DNA of 64,000 nucleotides from Bidens hawaiensis (taxonomy: Eukaryota; Streptophyta; Magnoliopsida; Asterales; Asteraceae): assembly GCA_021521415.1 (NCBI GenBank), contig JAIQDT010007342.1, positions 1 to 64,000 of the forward strand. Direction: 5' to 3'. Position numbers and translations under genes: made by a program. The notes beneath the pieces were generated by a model. That model made no database searches. It was given only the letters and a program-made list of their open reading frames with translations, and was not told the DNA's origin. How positions within the stretch are numbered: position 1 is the stretch's first letter; each line of letters starts with the position of its first letter. Positions 30,290 to 40,948 of the stretch are shown piece by piece.

Positions 30290-31596
30290 TCGAGGTGCAC
30301 AAATCGGGTTTTTTCTAACACCCGGGTTCGGGTATGGACCGGTTTCGGGTATGATCGGGTATTGGAAAATCGGGTATTGAGAGAGACCGGGTAGGGTTCG
30401 GGTAGGGTATTGAGAAGAAAAACTCAACCCTATGTACCCGGGTAGAGGTGCACAAAAAACCCGAACCCGGAACCGGACCCGAAATAAATACCCGGAATCG
30501 GTTTTTCTAATACCCGGGTTTTTAATACCCGAACCCGTACCCGACCCTACCCGTAGGGTACGGATAGGGTATGCATTTTGGCACTAAAACCCGAACCCGA
30601 ACCCGAACCGGACCCGATTTGTACCCGGTAATGCCCGAAAACCCGATTTGTACCCGGTAATAACCGAACCCGGAACCGGGGTTTTTCAATACCTGAAACC
30701 GGGTATTTCAAATACCCGATATATACCCGAAAAATACCATAAAAATACCCGAAAAATACCTCTAAAAAGTGTAAACATTTAAAAAATCCAATCTATACCA
30801 AAAAATACCGGAAAAAACCCCGAAAAAACCCATAAATAGGGTTTTTTCAATATCCGATAATAGGGTATTCAAATACCCGGTTTTAGAATACCCGTTTCTA
30901 TACCCGACCCGAACCCGATGCATAGGGTATGGTTTTTAGAGACGATACCCGACCCGAACCCGACCCGATTATTACCAATACCCGATCATACCCGTACCCG
31001 GTCATACCCGAACCCGGTTCTATACCCGAACCCGGGTATTTAAAAAACCCGATTTGTGCACCTCTATACCCGGGTAGGGTATGATCGGGTTCGGGTATTG
31101 GAACCGGGTATGTGTCCGGGTACGACCGGGTATTAGTACCCGGTTTTGAATTTGTAATTTTTTTAAACATTTTTAATTTGTTTAAAATTTAAATTTGCTT
31201 ATTAATGTATAAAAATAATTAAACTATATTACAAAAACTATAAATCCACTTAATTACAAAGTATTTACTTAGTAATAAAACTTAAACATAAAAGTTGTGA
31301 AGTAAACATAAAAAAAACTATAAAAACTCATGCATTACTTCGGGTATTAGAAAATTGGTATCGGGTATCAAGTATAACCGGGTATCGGGTAAAGGGCATG
31401 ACCGGGCCCGGCTATTTACAGGTATAAATCGAGTACGGTTCCGGGTACGGGTATTGACCTTAAAATGCATACCCTATCCATACCCTATGGGTAGGGTCGG
31501 TTCCGGTTTCGGGTATAGAATACCCGGTATAAAAAAACCGGTTCCGGGTATTTTTTTCGGGTCCGGTTCCGATTACGGGTTTTTTGTGCACCTCTA
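30290..31596. mobile_element. hAT-type MITE (outer), interrupted by a related MITE
   Basis: The ends TCGAGGTGCACAAA and TTTGTGCACCTCTA are inverted. The flanks ACGTCGGG (30282-30289) and ACGCCGGG (31597-31604) agree at 7 of 8 positions. Removing the inner element (30443-31066) and one duplication copy leaves about 675 bp. The interior is an array of CGGGTATT and CCCGAACC words. Its right flank lies in the SINE-like segment. Confidence 0.75.
30443..31066. mobile_element. hAT-type MITE (inner), nested in the outer one
   Basis: The ends TAGAGGTGCACAAA and TTTGTGCACCTCTA are perfect inverted copies. The identical 8-bp TACCCGGG lies at 30435-30442 and 31067-31074. The 624-bp interior is made of ACCCGAACCCG words on both strands. 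The shared ends show that it belongs to the same family as its host element. Confidence 0.85.
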
Positions 31597-31604
31597 ACGC
31601 CGGG

Positions 31605-31880
31605 TACTCCGTAAGCGGACCCCATTGCCTAAAGGTAGCCCGAGCCGGCCACAAGTCTGGATGGATGGAGTCTCTAGCCGTCCACCTATTGAGGGATTCC
31701 CCGGATAAATCCCGACTCCCATGACAGCGAGGAACCGGTAAAACCGTGTGAGATTAGGATTCGAACCCTGGCAAGCCATGGTCATCCTTCATATCTCCCA
31801 TATAAATTGGTGATAGTGAAGTTTGAACTCTACCTCTCACAAGTAAAGTGAGTGCTCTACCAAAAACCTAAGATAATTGC
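31605..31880 (-). repeat. tRNA-derived SINE-like element
   Basis: On the minus strand the sequence begins near 31870 with TTGGTAGAGCACTCAC, which fits a tRNA D-arm and A box. An anticodon-arm-like CTCAC-TTTACTT-GTGAG follows, and then a T-arm-like GAGTTCAAACTTC. A second, perfect B box (GGTTCGAATCC) lies at about 31757-31768. The non-tRNA body extends to about 31605, where the outer hAT MITE is inserted. The anticodon-arm stem argues for a tRNA origin. The exact ends are unknown. Confidence 0.5.
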
Positions 31881-31972
31881 GTGCGTCTTATGAGTTCATA
31901 CATCAAACTGAGATCTTATAAGTTGTTGTTGAAGATAACCTAAATATATAAAAAGTAAAAAGAAGCCTCATG
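31881..31972. other. Short spacer left of element A
   Basis: About 90 bp of AT-rich sequence ends in TAGAT (31973-31977), the duplication copy that abuts element A. Confidence 0.5.
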
Positions 31973-31977
31973 TAGAT

Positions 31978-32573
31978 TGTTTTGGTCAAAAATTAACAAA
32001 GTAATTTTGTGATCAAATTCGTATGTGAGGTAGAGCGCTTGATCAAAAATATGGTGAACACAATGATTTGATTTCGAGGGAAAAAGCCCTTGATCTTGAG
32101 GATCGCCGACACAAAAAACCCCGGATGGTGAAAACTATCACTGTCTATTTATTAATAACAAAAAAGGTTGATTACAAGTGTTGGAGTTGATAATCGATCA
32201 ATTGCTAAGTTTTACAATAGGTTTCAGTAGCTATGAGTGCGAGGTGTGTGTCCTTAATGATCAATTCAGCTCGTTTAAATAAATAAAAGATTACAACGGA
32301 AATTCCGAGAAATCCGGGATAAACCCCCCTAGACTAAGTCTTCCACTATCCCTTGCTTCACACGTTCGAATTGATAGAGCTTCAGAAGTAGCCGTTGCAA
32401 ACCCACGTCTCTTAGTAGCACATTAAACATGTGGTTATTGTTTTGCAAAACAAACTAAACAATAAAGGACAGTTAAATTAGTGAAACATAATCCTAAGAA
32501 TACTTGTACCGGCATGATAGGCTGAAATCCCTAAAACATGAACAATCCTGAGGATAAAAATCTACTCCCAACA
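31978..32573 (-). repeat. 3' LTR of element A
   Basis: A 596-bp LTR starts TGTTTTGGTCAAAA and ends TCCCAACA. It is followed by TTGCCCCCAATTTTTAC, the reverse of a polypurine tract (minus strand AAAAATTGGGGGCAAT, 32574-32589). The first 203 bp match 40746-40948. Confidence 0.85.
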
Positions 32574-32659
32574 ATTGCCCCCAATTTTTACAGTTATTGC
32601 GAGACAACTGTAAAAATTTTGAATTTTAAATTCGAAAATGTCTCTGCGGTTGAAAGGAC

Positions 32660-33210
32660 ATGCACGCGAAAGAGAATTCCAATTTGAAGGAGAAACAAGT
32701 GTCACCAGCACAACTGCAGCGAGGTCTTCTGAAACTATGTCTTCCGGTAAGTATCCTGGGCATTTCATAAAATCCTTAGGATTGAGGACAAAGCTTCCTT
32801 TAGCTTGATAGACTTGGATGACCTCATTGAGGACAAAGCTGTGATGAAACAGGAAAATTCCAAAACTCTCTCCCCAAAGTCGAGGATTCCAACCACTCGC
32901 CAAAAGAGTGCTGCCCAAAAGAAAAGGAAGGCTACCACCTTAGCCGAGACTGAACCCTTTTCTGATATAAGCAATGCCGAAGCCGGAGAGAAATTACAAG
33001 TTCTTGCTAGTCTTCTAGGAACAATAAGTATCCTTATTTATCCTGAGAATAATATCCTGCAGAAAATTTATGTTAATCTGAGGATAACAGGGATTTGAAA
33101 ATTACCAACAAAGGCTCCAAGATACTAAAGTGGCTCTGAGAGAAGCTGAAAGCAAGATTGCAGATCTCCAACATGCAGCAGATACGAAGATCAAACTCAG
33201 AATCATATAG
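32660..33210 (+). pseudogene. Antisense exons in element A (Tat additional ORF)
   Basis: On the plus strand, opposite to gag-pol, an exon ending TCTTCCG at 32746 is followed by GTAAGT and a 57-bp intron closing with TTTAG at 32803. The next exon begins LIDLDDLIEDKAVMKQENS and has a basic part (RQKSAAQKKRKATT). Further coding-like sequence at about 33100-33200 reads as a coiled coil (LQDTKVALREAESKIADLQ). The same arrangement exists in element B. Antisense additional ORFs at this place are known for Tat-clade elements; the function is unknown. Stops and missing 5' exons make this copy a remnant. Confidence 0.5.
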
Positions 33211-33339
33211 CAATTAACTTTGATAATGTCTAGACTATTTTATACTTGTAATAAAATCCATTTTCAGGATGTTCCTTCTATTTTGGGGATATACTGATAG
33301 ACCTGCAATGTTAAAATTATCCTGAAAATAAACTCAGAT

Positions 33340-33447
33340 ATTCTGGCGACAAGGCCCAAATAAACTGGCGACGAGGCCTAAATAAACTGGCGACAAGGCC
33401 TAAATAAACTGGCGGCAAGGCCTAAATAAACTGGCGACAAGGCCCTT
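33340..33447. repeat. 22-bp tandem repeat in element A
   Basis: About five copies of ACTGGCGACAAGGCCTAAAT with two more bases lie between the antisense exons and the integrase remnant. Elements B and C have related arrays at the same place. Confidence 0.85.
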
Positions 33448-33924
33448 AGAAGAGGTGAAAACCCCTTAAACCTTAGGAATGGTACGTATACCATTAATTT
33501 GGGATTCAAACCAATAGCTGGGGATAACGAGGTAACAAGTCACTATATTTCATGTGCTGGCCCCGCCTCTCGAACTACGGCTGAATAAACGTGCGCTACA
33601 GGCGATCTTAAGAAGAGGTGAAAACCCCTTAAACCTTAGAAGGCATTAAATAATACCTTAACAGGCGACAAGGCCCCGATAAACTTCATTCCATGTAGGA
33701 ATACCATATATCTTCAGGCTACAAAACAATCAAATCTAGGTGAGGGGTGGGTGTTAGCCTTGCTAACCACTCCGATGCCTAAGTCGGTATCATGATAAAA
33801 TAATAATAATAATATTAAAACTGAATAAAAATATAAATTCGAATACATACCTTAGTTGTTTAATATCACTGTTAAATTTCTCAGGATAACAATTATTCTC
33901 GGGATAGCAATCTTACATAAAATA
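33448..33924. other. Conserved non-coding block after the tandem repeat of element A
   Basis: It shares GGTATGGTACGT, AGGTGAAAACC, CGTGCGCTACAGGCGA and similar words with blocks in B (43441-43735) and C (51786-52135). No reading frame is conserved, so it is likely part of the element's 3' untranslated region. Confidence 0.5.
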
Positions 33925-34110
33925 TTTTTTGAGATGGATAGCATTCCAAGCTCTTGGTAACAAGTCACAATCCAAAGTAGACAATCTGTATGCCCCCTTT
34001 CCTACTTCTGACTCGATCAAGTAAGGATCTTCCCACTTTGGTGCAAGCTTTCCATCCGCAAGATTTGTAGTATTCTGAAAAGCTTTTCGGAGAACTAAAT
34101 CTCAGGATTT
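33925..34110 (-). pseudogene. Integrase C-terminal remnant of element A
   Basis: The minus strand reads out the integrase tail seen in element C: KAFQNTTNLADGKLAP, PYLIESEVGKGAYRL and AWNAIHLKKYF. It joins at about 34100 directly to the HHCC start of integrase (HEGDWGNHTGG). The catalytic core with its three acidic residues, about 1 kb in related copies, is absent. Confidence 0.75.
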
Positions 34111-34934
34111 TGGAGAATAGTGCCCTGCCCCCCTGTGTGATTCCCCCAATCTCCTTCATGGATATCCTGAAGAACTTCTTGAGCCTCTGACTTCTCCAAG
34201 CACATAAGATATGATCCTGCAAGAGATTTCCTGTATAATATATCATTCATTATCGTATATGGGACTACCTTTGTGCGAAAAGCTCTTGGGTTTTCATCTT
34301 TGGGGATAACTCCATCATGAATATATTTCCTGATCGAGATAATCCAAGAATTTTCATTATCCTCAGGATTCTTGACTCCCATATCTTCATCATCGTCTGA
34401 TATTTCATTGACACCTTGCTCTCCTATTGCTGGGCTCAGGATATGTTTTATAGGAATCTTGACACCTTCCGGTATCCTGAAGGATGAAGCTAAATATGCT
34501 AGGGCATCTGCTTCAACATTCTCTTCTCTAGGTACCTGTGAAATATCAAACACTTCGTAACACTTTGCTAGTTTTTTGACTAGCTCTAAATATTTCATTA
34601 GTTTTTCTCCTCTAACAGCATATGAACCATTAAAATGATTAGTTAATAATAATGAATCAAAATGTACTTGAATAAACCTGATTTTCATGTCGATTGCTAA
34701 TTGTAATCCTGCTATCAAAGCTTCATATTCTGCCTCATTATTTGTGGCTTGAAATCCGTAGGATATGGATTGAGGTACAATGTCCCCCTGTGGCGATTTC
34801 AGCAGGATCCCGAGACCTGTTCCTCTAACATTTGAAGCACCATCAGTGTATAGAGTCCACTTATCTTTGGTTTCCTCAAGTTGTTGGACTTCCAAGTCTG
34901 CCTCTTCTTTAAGTTCACTGGTGAAATCAGCCAC
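34095..34934 (-). CDS. Second RNase H (Tat-type) and start of integrase, element A
   Basis: This 279-codon frame is intact. An RNase H fold is shown by YTDGASNVRGTGLGILL near residue 29, NNEAEYEALIAGLQLA near 64, VHFDSLLLTNHF near 89 and EENVEADALAYLAS near 138. These carry the four acidic residues expected (D, E, D, D). After it come a linker and HEGDWGNHTGG, the first part of the integrase zinc region. In Tat elements this extra domain follows the ordinary RNase H. It is part of the polyprotein, not an independent gene; the frame is broken upstream at about 34940. Confidence 0.8.
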   Translation of the reverse strand: MADFTSELKEEADLEVQQLEETKDKWTLYTDGASNVRGTGLGILLKSPQGDIVPQSISYGFQATNNEAEYEALIAGLQLAIDMKIRFIQVHFDSLLLTNHFNGSYAVRGEKLMKYLELVKKLAKCYEVFDISQVPREENVEADALAYLASSFRIPEGVKIPIKHILSPAIGEQGVNEISDDDEDMGVKNPEDNENSWIISIRKYIHDGVIPKDENPRAFRTKVVPYTIMNDILYRKSLAGSYLMCLEKSEAQEVLQDIHEGDWGNHTGGQGTILQNPEI

Positions 34935-34942
34935 AAAGTCTT

Positions 34943-36136
34943 CTAATACCTGGGATTTGATGGCAGTCCATGTTCATATGCTATATCATATGCACTCAGC
35001 TTCAGAGCCCATTTTGCCATCCTACCTGACATTTCTGGTTTTCTCAAAACAGACTTAATAGGGTAATTAATTTTAACACATATAGGGCGAGTTTCAAAAT
35101 AGTGTCTAAGTTTAGTAGATGCCATAATAAGTGCTAAAATAAATTTCACAAGATAAGAATACCTGGTTTCCGCATCCAAAAGACTTTACTTACATAATAG
35201 ATGGGATGCTGTTGACCTTCATGATTCTTGGCTAAAACTGCACTCACAACATTATTTGATACAACTAGATATAGAGATAGAGGCTCACCTTCCTCGGGTT
35301 TTACCAGCAGAGGAGCAGAAGAAAGATAAGATTTCAAGGATATTAAAGCTTTCTCATGCTTACTGGTCCACTCGAACTTCTTATTTTTCCTCAGGATATC
35401 ATAAAATTCTTTGCACTTTTATGAGGATCTGGATATGAATCTATTGAGCGCTGCTATCCTACCAGTTAGCCTTTGAACATCCTTGACTGATGTTGGGGAT
35501 TTCAGATTCAGGATAGCTTGTATATGCTCTGAACTCGCCTCTATCCCCCTTTTGGTGACCATGTATCCCAAAAATTTGCCAGCCTTCACTCCGAAATGGC
35601 ACTTTGAAGGATTCAGCTTCATGTTATATTTGTGGAGGATATCTAATGCAGTCTTGAGATCCTGGAGGTGATCCTCAGCTTTCTTGGACTTCACCACCAT
35701 ATCATCAATATAAACTTCCATCGTGTCCCCCAGTTGCTCTTTGAACATCATGTTAACTAACCTCTGATAGGTTGCACCTGCATTTCTAAGTCCAAAGGGC
35801 ATAGCAATATAACAATAAATACTTGTGGGAGTCATGAAGGCTGTATCTTCTTGATCTGAAGGTTCCATTTGGATTTGTTGAAATCCTGAGGATGCGTCCA
35901 TAAATGTCAGCATTTCGTGGCCAGCTGTAGCGTCTACCATTGAATCTATGTGTGGTAGAGGGAATGGATCCTTAGGGCAGGCCTTATTCAAGTCTGTGAA
36001 ATCTACACAAACTCTCCATTTGCCATTCTTTTTCTGTATAACCATCACTTTTTCTAACCATCGGGGATATTGAACTTCCCTAATCATATTTTCTTTCAAA
36101 AGTCTTTCAACTTCTTCTTGGATGATTATGTTTCTC
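34943..36136 (-). pseudogene. RT and RNase H of element A
   Basis: The RT core from 36099 to 35419 is one open frame of 226 codons, with KKNGKWRVCVDFTDLNKAC, FMDASSGFQQIQM, MPFGLRNAGATYQRLVN and the catalytic VYIDDMVVKSKK. It is followed by KCHFGVKAGKFLGYMV and the connection to RNase H (LYLVVSNNVVSAVLA, ILALIMASTKLRHYFET, KWALKLSAYDIAYE), which lies in two other frames at 35337-35146 and 35179-34943. Stop codons and frameshifts near 35420, 35180 and 36100 inactivate it. The RT motifs themselves are complete. Confidence 0.85.
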
Positions 36137-36984
36137 TAAGGTGCAAATTTTCTTCTCTTTTGATGGATTGGCCTGAAAGAATTATCAATTCCAAGTTTAT
36201 GTGTTATCATATATTTGGAAATACCTGTCATATCTTCATGTTTCCATGCAAATGTTGACAGTCTTTGACTTGAGGAAATCGAGCAATTTTGACTAAATAT
36301 CCTCAGGAATGCTCGTTCCTATCAGCACTTTAACTTCAGGATCCTCGGCATAAGGAAGTATTTCTTTAATTTCTTGTTCCCTGGCTTCCATTACGTCTCG
36401 TGCTGGCTTCTGTAATTGCTACGCCTGCTGGGATTTGGTAGTACACTTCATAGAAGAGGTGTAGCAATTCTTTGCATCTTGTTGATCACTGATGACCTTG
36501 ATAACTCCCCACAGACTTGGGAGTTTCACACATTGGTGATAAGTGGAGGGGACTGCTTCCATGTCGTGTATCCAGGGCCTGCCTAATATGATATTGTAAC
36601 AAGACAAACAATCAATAACACAAAACTTTTGCATTTTATTTACCCTTCAACATATACTAGGAGCTTGATATCCCCAATAGTGTTCTTAGTTTCTACACTG
36701 AATCCAACCAATACTGAGGACCTGGGGATAATCTCATCCTCAGGAATATTCATCTTTTTCAGCACATCTACTTGGATAATGTTGACAGAGTTTCCACCAT
36801 CAATGAGGATCCTGCGCACATAATGGTTAGCCACATATAACGTTATTACCAAACTATCATGGTGAGGATCTTGAACATCAACTCTATCGCTTATATCAAA
36901 GGATATGGTCTTTGCTTGAGTGAGAATGGATGTGTTTGTTGGCCTATCAACCACTTCTAACTTCCTTTGATCAACACTCACAAC
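36137..36984 (-). pseudogene. Protease and linker of element A
   Basis: The protease region contains YVANHYVRRILIDGG, with DGG in place of the usual DSG/DTG triplet, at about residue 60 of the frame 36981-36640. NIIQVDVLKKMNIPEDEII follows, then CYNIILGRPWIHDME in the next frame (36634-36419). The DGG form is shared by elements B-D and is usual for Tat proteases. The frame is broken at 36636, and the linker 36137-36418 has several stops. Confidence 0.75.
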
Positions 36985-38672
36985 TAAGCTTTAAATTTAT
37001 TAAACAAGACTCCAAAAGAAACCACAGAAAACCGGCAAGTGTACCGATCACTAATAGTATAGCACTATGGAAGTCCGAGTATCGAACACAAGGACACTTG
37101 AAAACGTTAATGATACTTAACCCTAACCAAGACTCACCTAAGAATATTTAAATGATTTTTAATAATTAACTACTTAACCTAACTTACTTTAACTAAATTA
37201 ATTAGTTAGACTTAACTTAACTTAACTAAACACTTGAAACTTAGAAACTTAACTGCAATCGGAGAAAACGTCTACCTAGGTAAGAATCATATTGAAGGTA
37301 TAATAAGCTAATGGATTGAGGACTCTCACGACACCGGTTCCTAAGGATGACTCAACTAAGGTTCACTCACGAAAGCTAGATCACCTCTCAGTCTCACTAA
37401 CAAACTCTAACTTACACTTAGTTGATTTTAAGAACAAACCGAGAAACGAAATGTTAAAGTGTTCTAATGCCGACTCTCCTCTCGGACTCACCGACACACT
37501 ACCCTAATGGAGACAAATACTACGCAACCAAGGATAGAGGAACAATTTAGTTTAACTTAAACTAGACCAACTAATCGCTTAAAAACCCAAACCCGACAAG
37601 AACCGAACCCGCTCTCGCGCGATCCTAATTCTAACAAGCAAAAGCTATGAGACGAGTTTACTTCCTATCACCTCTCGGTCTCTAAGAAGGTGTTCACCCG
37701 CTGAATCTAATCAATTAATATACCCACTTAAACCCTACGGTTGATCACCCCGCAAACAATCTCTAGACACAAAGTAAAGAGTTCAAACAAGCTAAAATCA
37801 ATCAAAACCTATTCAATTAATCAAAGCAAGAGGTATATGAGTATAACTAATAAATTCACAGCCACTAAACACAACCTAATTCAATGTTAAACCAAACTTT
37901 TCATTAACAATTCAAGCCATGATGATCAACAATCCATAAAACTCATTAAAACCTAACAATATTCATCTAACCTAGGTAGAACTAATAAGTTTGGCCAATC
38001 ATAATCAATGAAAAGTAGATAAAATAGATATAAATGATAAACATGCTCATATAAATCTGATTACAAAAGGTTTGAAGGCTTAAAAACCAAAAACGAACTC
38101 ACAAACGTTAAAATAGTCAAAACCGACAACCGAAGGATAAAAGATGTAACCGTAAGCTTGTCCTCCTTGGTTTCTCCTCTAGAGCAGGTGTGGGATGACT
38201 GGAAACTTGAATAATTTCGTTCGTAGGGTTTTAGGGTTTATATATTTGTTTAAACATCTCCTTCCTAATATAAAATAGGTTAAAACAAGCCCACTAGGCC
38301 CACTAGAAGACAAAATAGACGTGGTAGCTGATTCTTGAATATTCTTGGTAGCCTTGGGACATGTTGGAATCTACCACATGCTTCTTGAATGGTATGACCA
38401 GGTCGCGTAGCTCGAACATGACATTTTCTGACGTTTTTCGACTTTCAGCTCGTTTATCTTCGTTTTTGCGTACCGGCTTCATCCGAGCTCCGTTTTAGCT
38501 GATTCTTTTTCCATTTGACTCGTTTTCTTGCTCTCTTCAACATGGGACCTATCACATACACAAACATGTAATTTCATGCAAGAAAAATTTATATTCGTTA
38601 ACGTTTTACGCACAAAACAACCCAAAAACGGGATAAAAAACGCTATGTGTTTTGCAACACATCAAACATTTC
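36985..38672 (-). mobile_element. Insertion of 1.7 kb between gag and protease of element A, LTR-like
   Basis: Elements B-D read straight from gag (SAAKR) into protease, but A is interrupted here. In minus orientation the insert begins near TGTTGCAAAACACATAG, has the promoter-like AAATATATAAACCCT near 38240, and ends close to CGGTACACTTGCCGGTTTTC and AAAGCTTAGTTGTGAG. This layout resembles a solo LTR of an unrelated family. I could not fix the termini or a target duplication, so the type is uncertain. It encodes no evident protein. Confidence 0.4.
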
Positions 38673-40434
38673 TTTTCGCAGCAGAATAAGAGGTTCCACA
38701 GATGTCAGATCCTACGGATATGAACAGAATTGTTTTTGCATTTGCAGGTGGAGGAGTCGCCTTCTCAGGAACTTTCTCATGATTTTGTTCTTTTCCCTTC
38801 TTCCGGACAAGTAGCTCTTTCAAATGGCCCTTGCTGAGAATATAGCTAATCTCCCTTCTAAGTGCAATGTAATCATCAGCCAAGTGCCCAAAATCCTCGT
38901 GGAAGGCACACCATTTTAACCTGACTTTCGAGGTTCCTTGTTTCTCCATTTTATTTGGCCACCTGGATTTTTCACCTAAGTCCTGCATGACACACATTAA
39001 TCCACCAACATCAACTGAAAAACAATATTCAGAGATATTAGGATACTCTTCATCATCTTCATCGTCTACTGCATTAATCCTGGGGTTGTCAGGCTTGTAG
39101 TAAGGTTTTGATCGATATGATTTTCCTGGGGATTCTGCTTTCCTGTTCGTCTGATCGTATTTCGGGATATCGATCTTATTATGGTTTTTCTTATCATCCT
39201 CTAGCCTGATAAACCTCAGAGATCTGCTACTTGCTTCATCTAACGACCTGCACGGAGTCATAACCATATCATCATAGAAAGATGAGTCTTTCTCTAACCC
39301 CAATTTAAGAGCTTCCACTGCCGAAGCAGGATTTAGATTTGGAATCTCCAGCAACTCCTTGCTAAACCTGGTAATAAAATCTCTCAAGGATTCCCCAGGA
39401 TTCTGGGTAACCCTATAAAGATCACCTGTCATCTTCTCAAATGTTCTACTGCAAGAAAACTGGTTATTGAATAAGTTAACTAAATGAGAAAAGGAGGTGA
39501 TGGTGTTAAAAGGAATACTCAGTAGCCATTTCATGGCTCCTCCAGTCAAGGTAGACCCAAATCCCTTGCAAAGACATGCTTCCTTGATTTCCATAGGGAT
39601 TGGGTTGATCTCCATACGCTCCCTATGCTGTGCAACATGTTCCTCAGGATCCGTTGAGCCATCATACAGTTTCATATTTGGGGTTTAAAACCGTTTTGGG
39701 ATCTGTACGTCACTGATTGATGGCACAAATCGGGATATTCTGTGAGTATTAGTGGGAACTTCAGCTATGGGACGGAATACACCGGGAACATTTGTGATCA
39801 TGTCCTTAAGCTTCTGTAATTCCTGGGCTAAACTTGAACTTATGCCTGCATCCTGCAAAAATTCTTGATTAGCATTAAAGGGAATTGTATTGAAAGTTTT
39901 ACCCTGATTAATATTCTGAGGAACAGTCTGGGGGCTGTAGCTCGCATTCCCAAATATAGTATTTCCTGGAGTAGCAAATGGAGTGGTCGAAGTGTTAGCT
40001 TGCATCGGGATAAAGTCTCCCTGGTGCACCTCAGAGGATCCTGCAAACTGCTGAGTCTGAGCAAATGGTTGTTGAGAATTAGAGGACCCTGTTGAGGGCA
40101 CTCCTGAGGGTCCTGCCTATTGCTGATATCCTGAGGATATCGCCTGCTGATAAGGACTTGAGGATCCCGTCTAATGGAATAATCCTGAGGATCCGGACCG
40201 TTGAAACAATCCTGAGGATCCAGATGAGCACAATCCTGCAGACCCTGAGGGCTGGAAAAATAAGGATCCATAGTTGTATGCCATGGTCGACTCCGGACGC
40301 ACCAATCCTGAGGATCCTTGAGGAGTGAAATCCAGAGATATCGGGACTAGTGGTGTGAATTCTTCCACCGGCCTCTTGGCGCCCCTGATATCTTCCAGTT
40401 CCTTCACGAGCATCTGGTTGGTCTTGTTCTAGCG
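38662..40434 (-). pseudogene. gag: gag of element A
   Basis: The N-terminal part (about 40434-39685) is rich in Gln, Pro, Ser and Gly and follows repeated AGGATCC-type DNA words. After LAQELQKLKDMITNVPGV a new frame (39675-38662, 337 codons) holds the gag core: GSTDPEEHVAQHRERMEIN, CLCKGFGSTLTGGAMKWLL and FSHLVNLFNNQFSCS. The zinc motif is CAFHEDFGHLADDY, in which the last Cys of C-x2-H-x4-H-x4-C has become Tyr. The frame ends within CGTSYSAAKR where the insertion at 36985-38672 begins. A frameshift near 39680 separates the two halves. Confidence 0.8.
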
Positions 40435-40727
40435 ATCCATCTGTTCCTGTAACTTTCTATACATGGATAGAAGGTCGTTGTTGGATACCATGATGGGATC
40501 CTGAGGAGATGGTCTCTATCCTGAGAACAAGGGAGTAGCGGGTTTCTTCTGAGTGTTGTCAGGTTTCTTTGGGATACCACCAGCAGGAGAAGGAGGCATA
40601 TGAGGCCTCACAGAGGAACCTGAAGCTGCGGCAGAAGAGGAAACATTCTTGGGTTGGGAAGACAAGTTGTGGATGTTGAAAGTAGGGATTAATTTGAGGG
40701 TTAATAATGATCAAAGCAACTTTTTCC
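40435..40727 (-). other. Leader and N-terminal gag region of element A
   Basis: Between the PBS and the recognisable gag the sequence is related to the gag start of B and D, but with stops (for example TAG near 40428). The region before the coding start is under 100 bp. Confidence 0.45.
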
Positions 40728-40743
40728 CCACGGTGGGCGCCAA
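40728..40743 (-). other. Primer-binding site of element A
   Basis: The minus strand reads TTTGGCGCCCACCGTG next to the 5' LTR. The same sequence occurs in elements B, C and D. TGGCGCC-type sites are used by Tat and Athila elements. Confidence 0.8.
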
Positions 40744-40745
40744 AT

Positions 40746-40948
40746 TGTTTCGGTCAAAAATTAACAAAGTAATTTTGTGATCAAATTCGTATGTGAGGTA
40801 GAGTGCTTGATCAAAAATATGGTGAACACAATGATTTGATTTCGAGGGAAAAAGCCCTTGATCTTGAGGATCGTCGGCACAAAAAACCCCCGGACGGTGA
40901 AAACTATCACCTTCTATTTATTAATAACAAAAAAGGTTGATTACAAGT
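40746..40948 (-). repeat. Truncated 5' LTR of element A
   Basis: Only the first 203 bp are present (TGTTTCGGTCAAAA to GATTACAAGT). They match 31978-32180. The LTR is cut by the start of element B at 40949, and the remainder is not found on the other side of B. Confidence 0.85.

Larger units (their letters stand above)
31978..40948 (-). mobile_element. Tat-type Ty3/gypsy element A (5' LTR truncated, integrase core deleted)
   Basis: On the minus strand the order is partial 5' LTR, PBS, gag, protease, RT, RNase H, a second plant/archaeal-type RNase H, an integrase remnant and the 3' LTR. A second RNase H and a PBS of the TGGCGCCCACCG type are marks of the Tat/Ogre/Retand lineage. The left duplication is TAGAT (31973-31977), and its partner lies after element B (50056-50060). 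A 1.7-kb insertion separates gag and protease. Overlapping LTR parts differ by about 7 substitutions in 203 bp. Confidence 0.88.

Noticed and set aside
30898..31654. Several Gly/Tyr/Pro-rich open frames on both strands
   Set aside because: They follow the CCCGAACC/CGGGTATT simple words of two nested MITEs.
31801..31870. Possible functional tRNA gene on the minus strand
   Set aside because: It has an anticodon-like arm but no closing acceptor stem and continues into a SINE-like body, so it is a tRNA-derived repeat.
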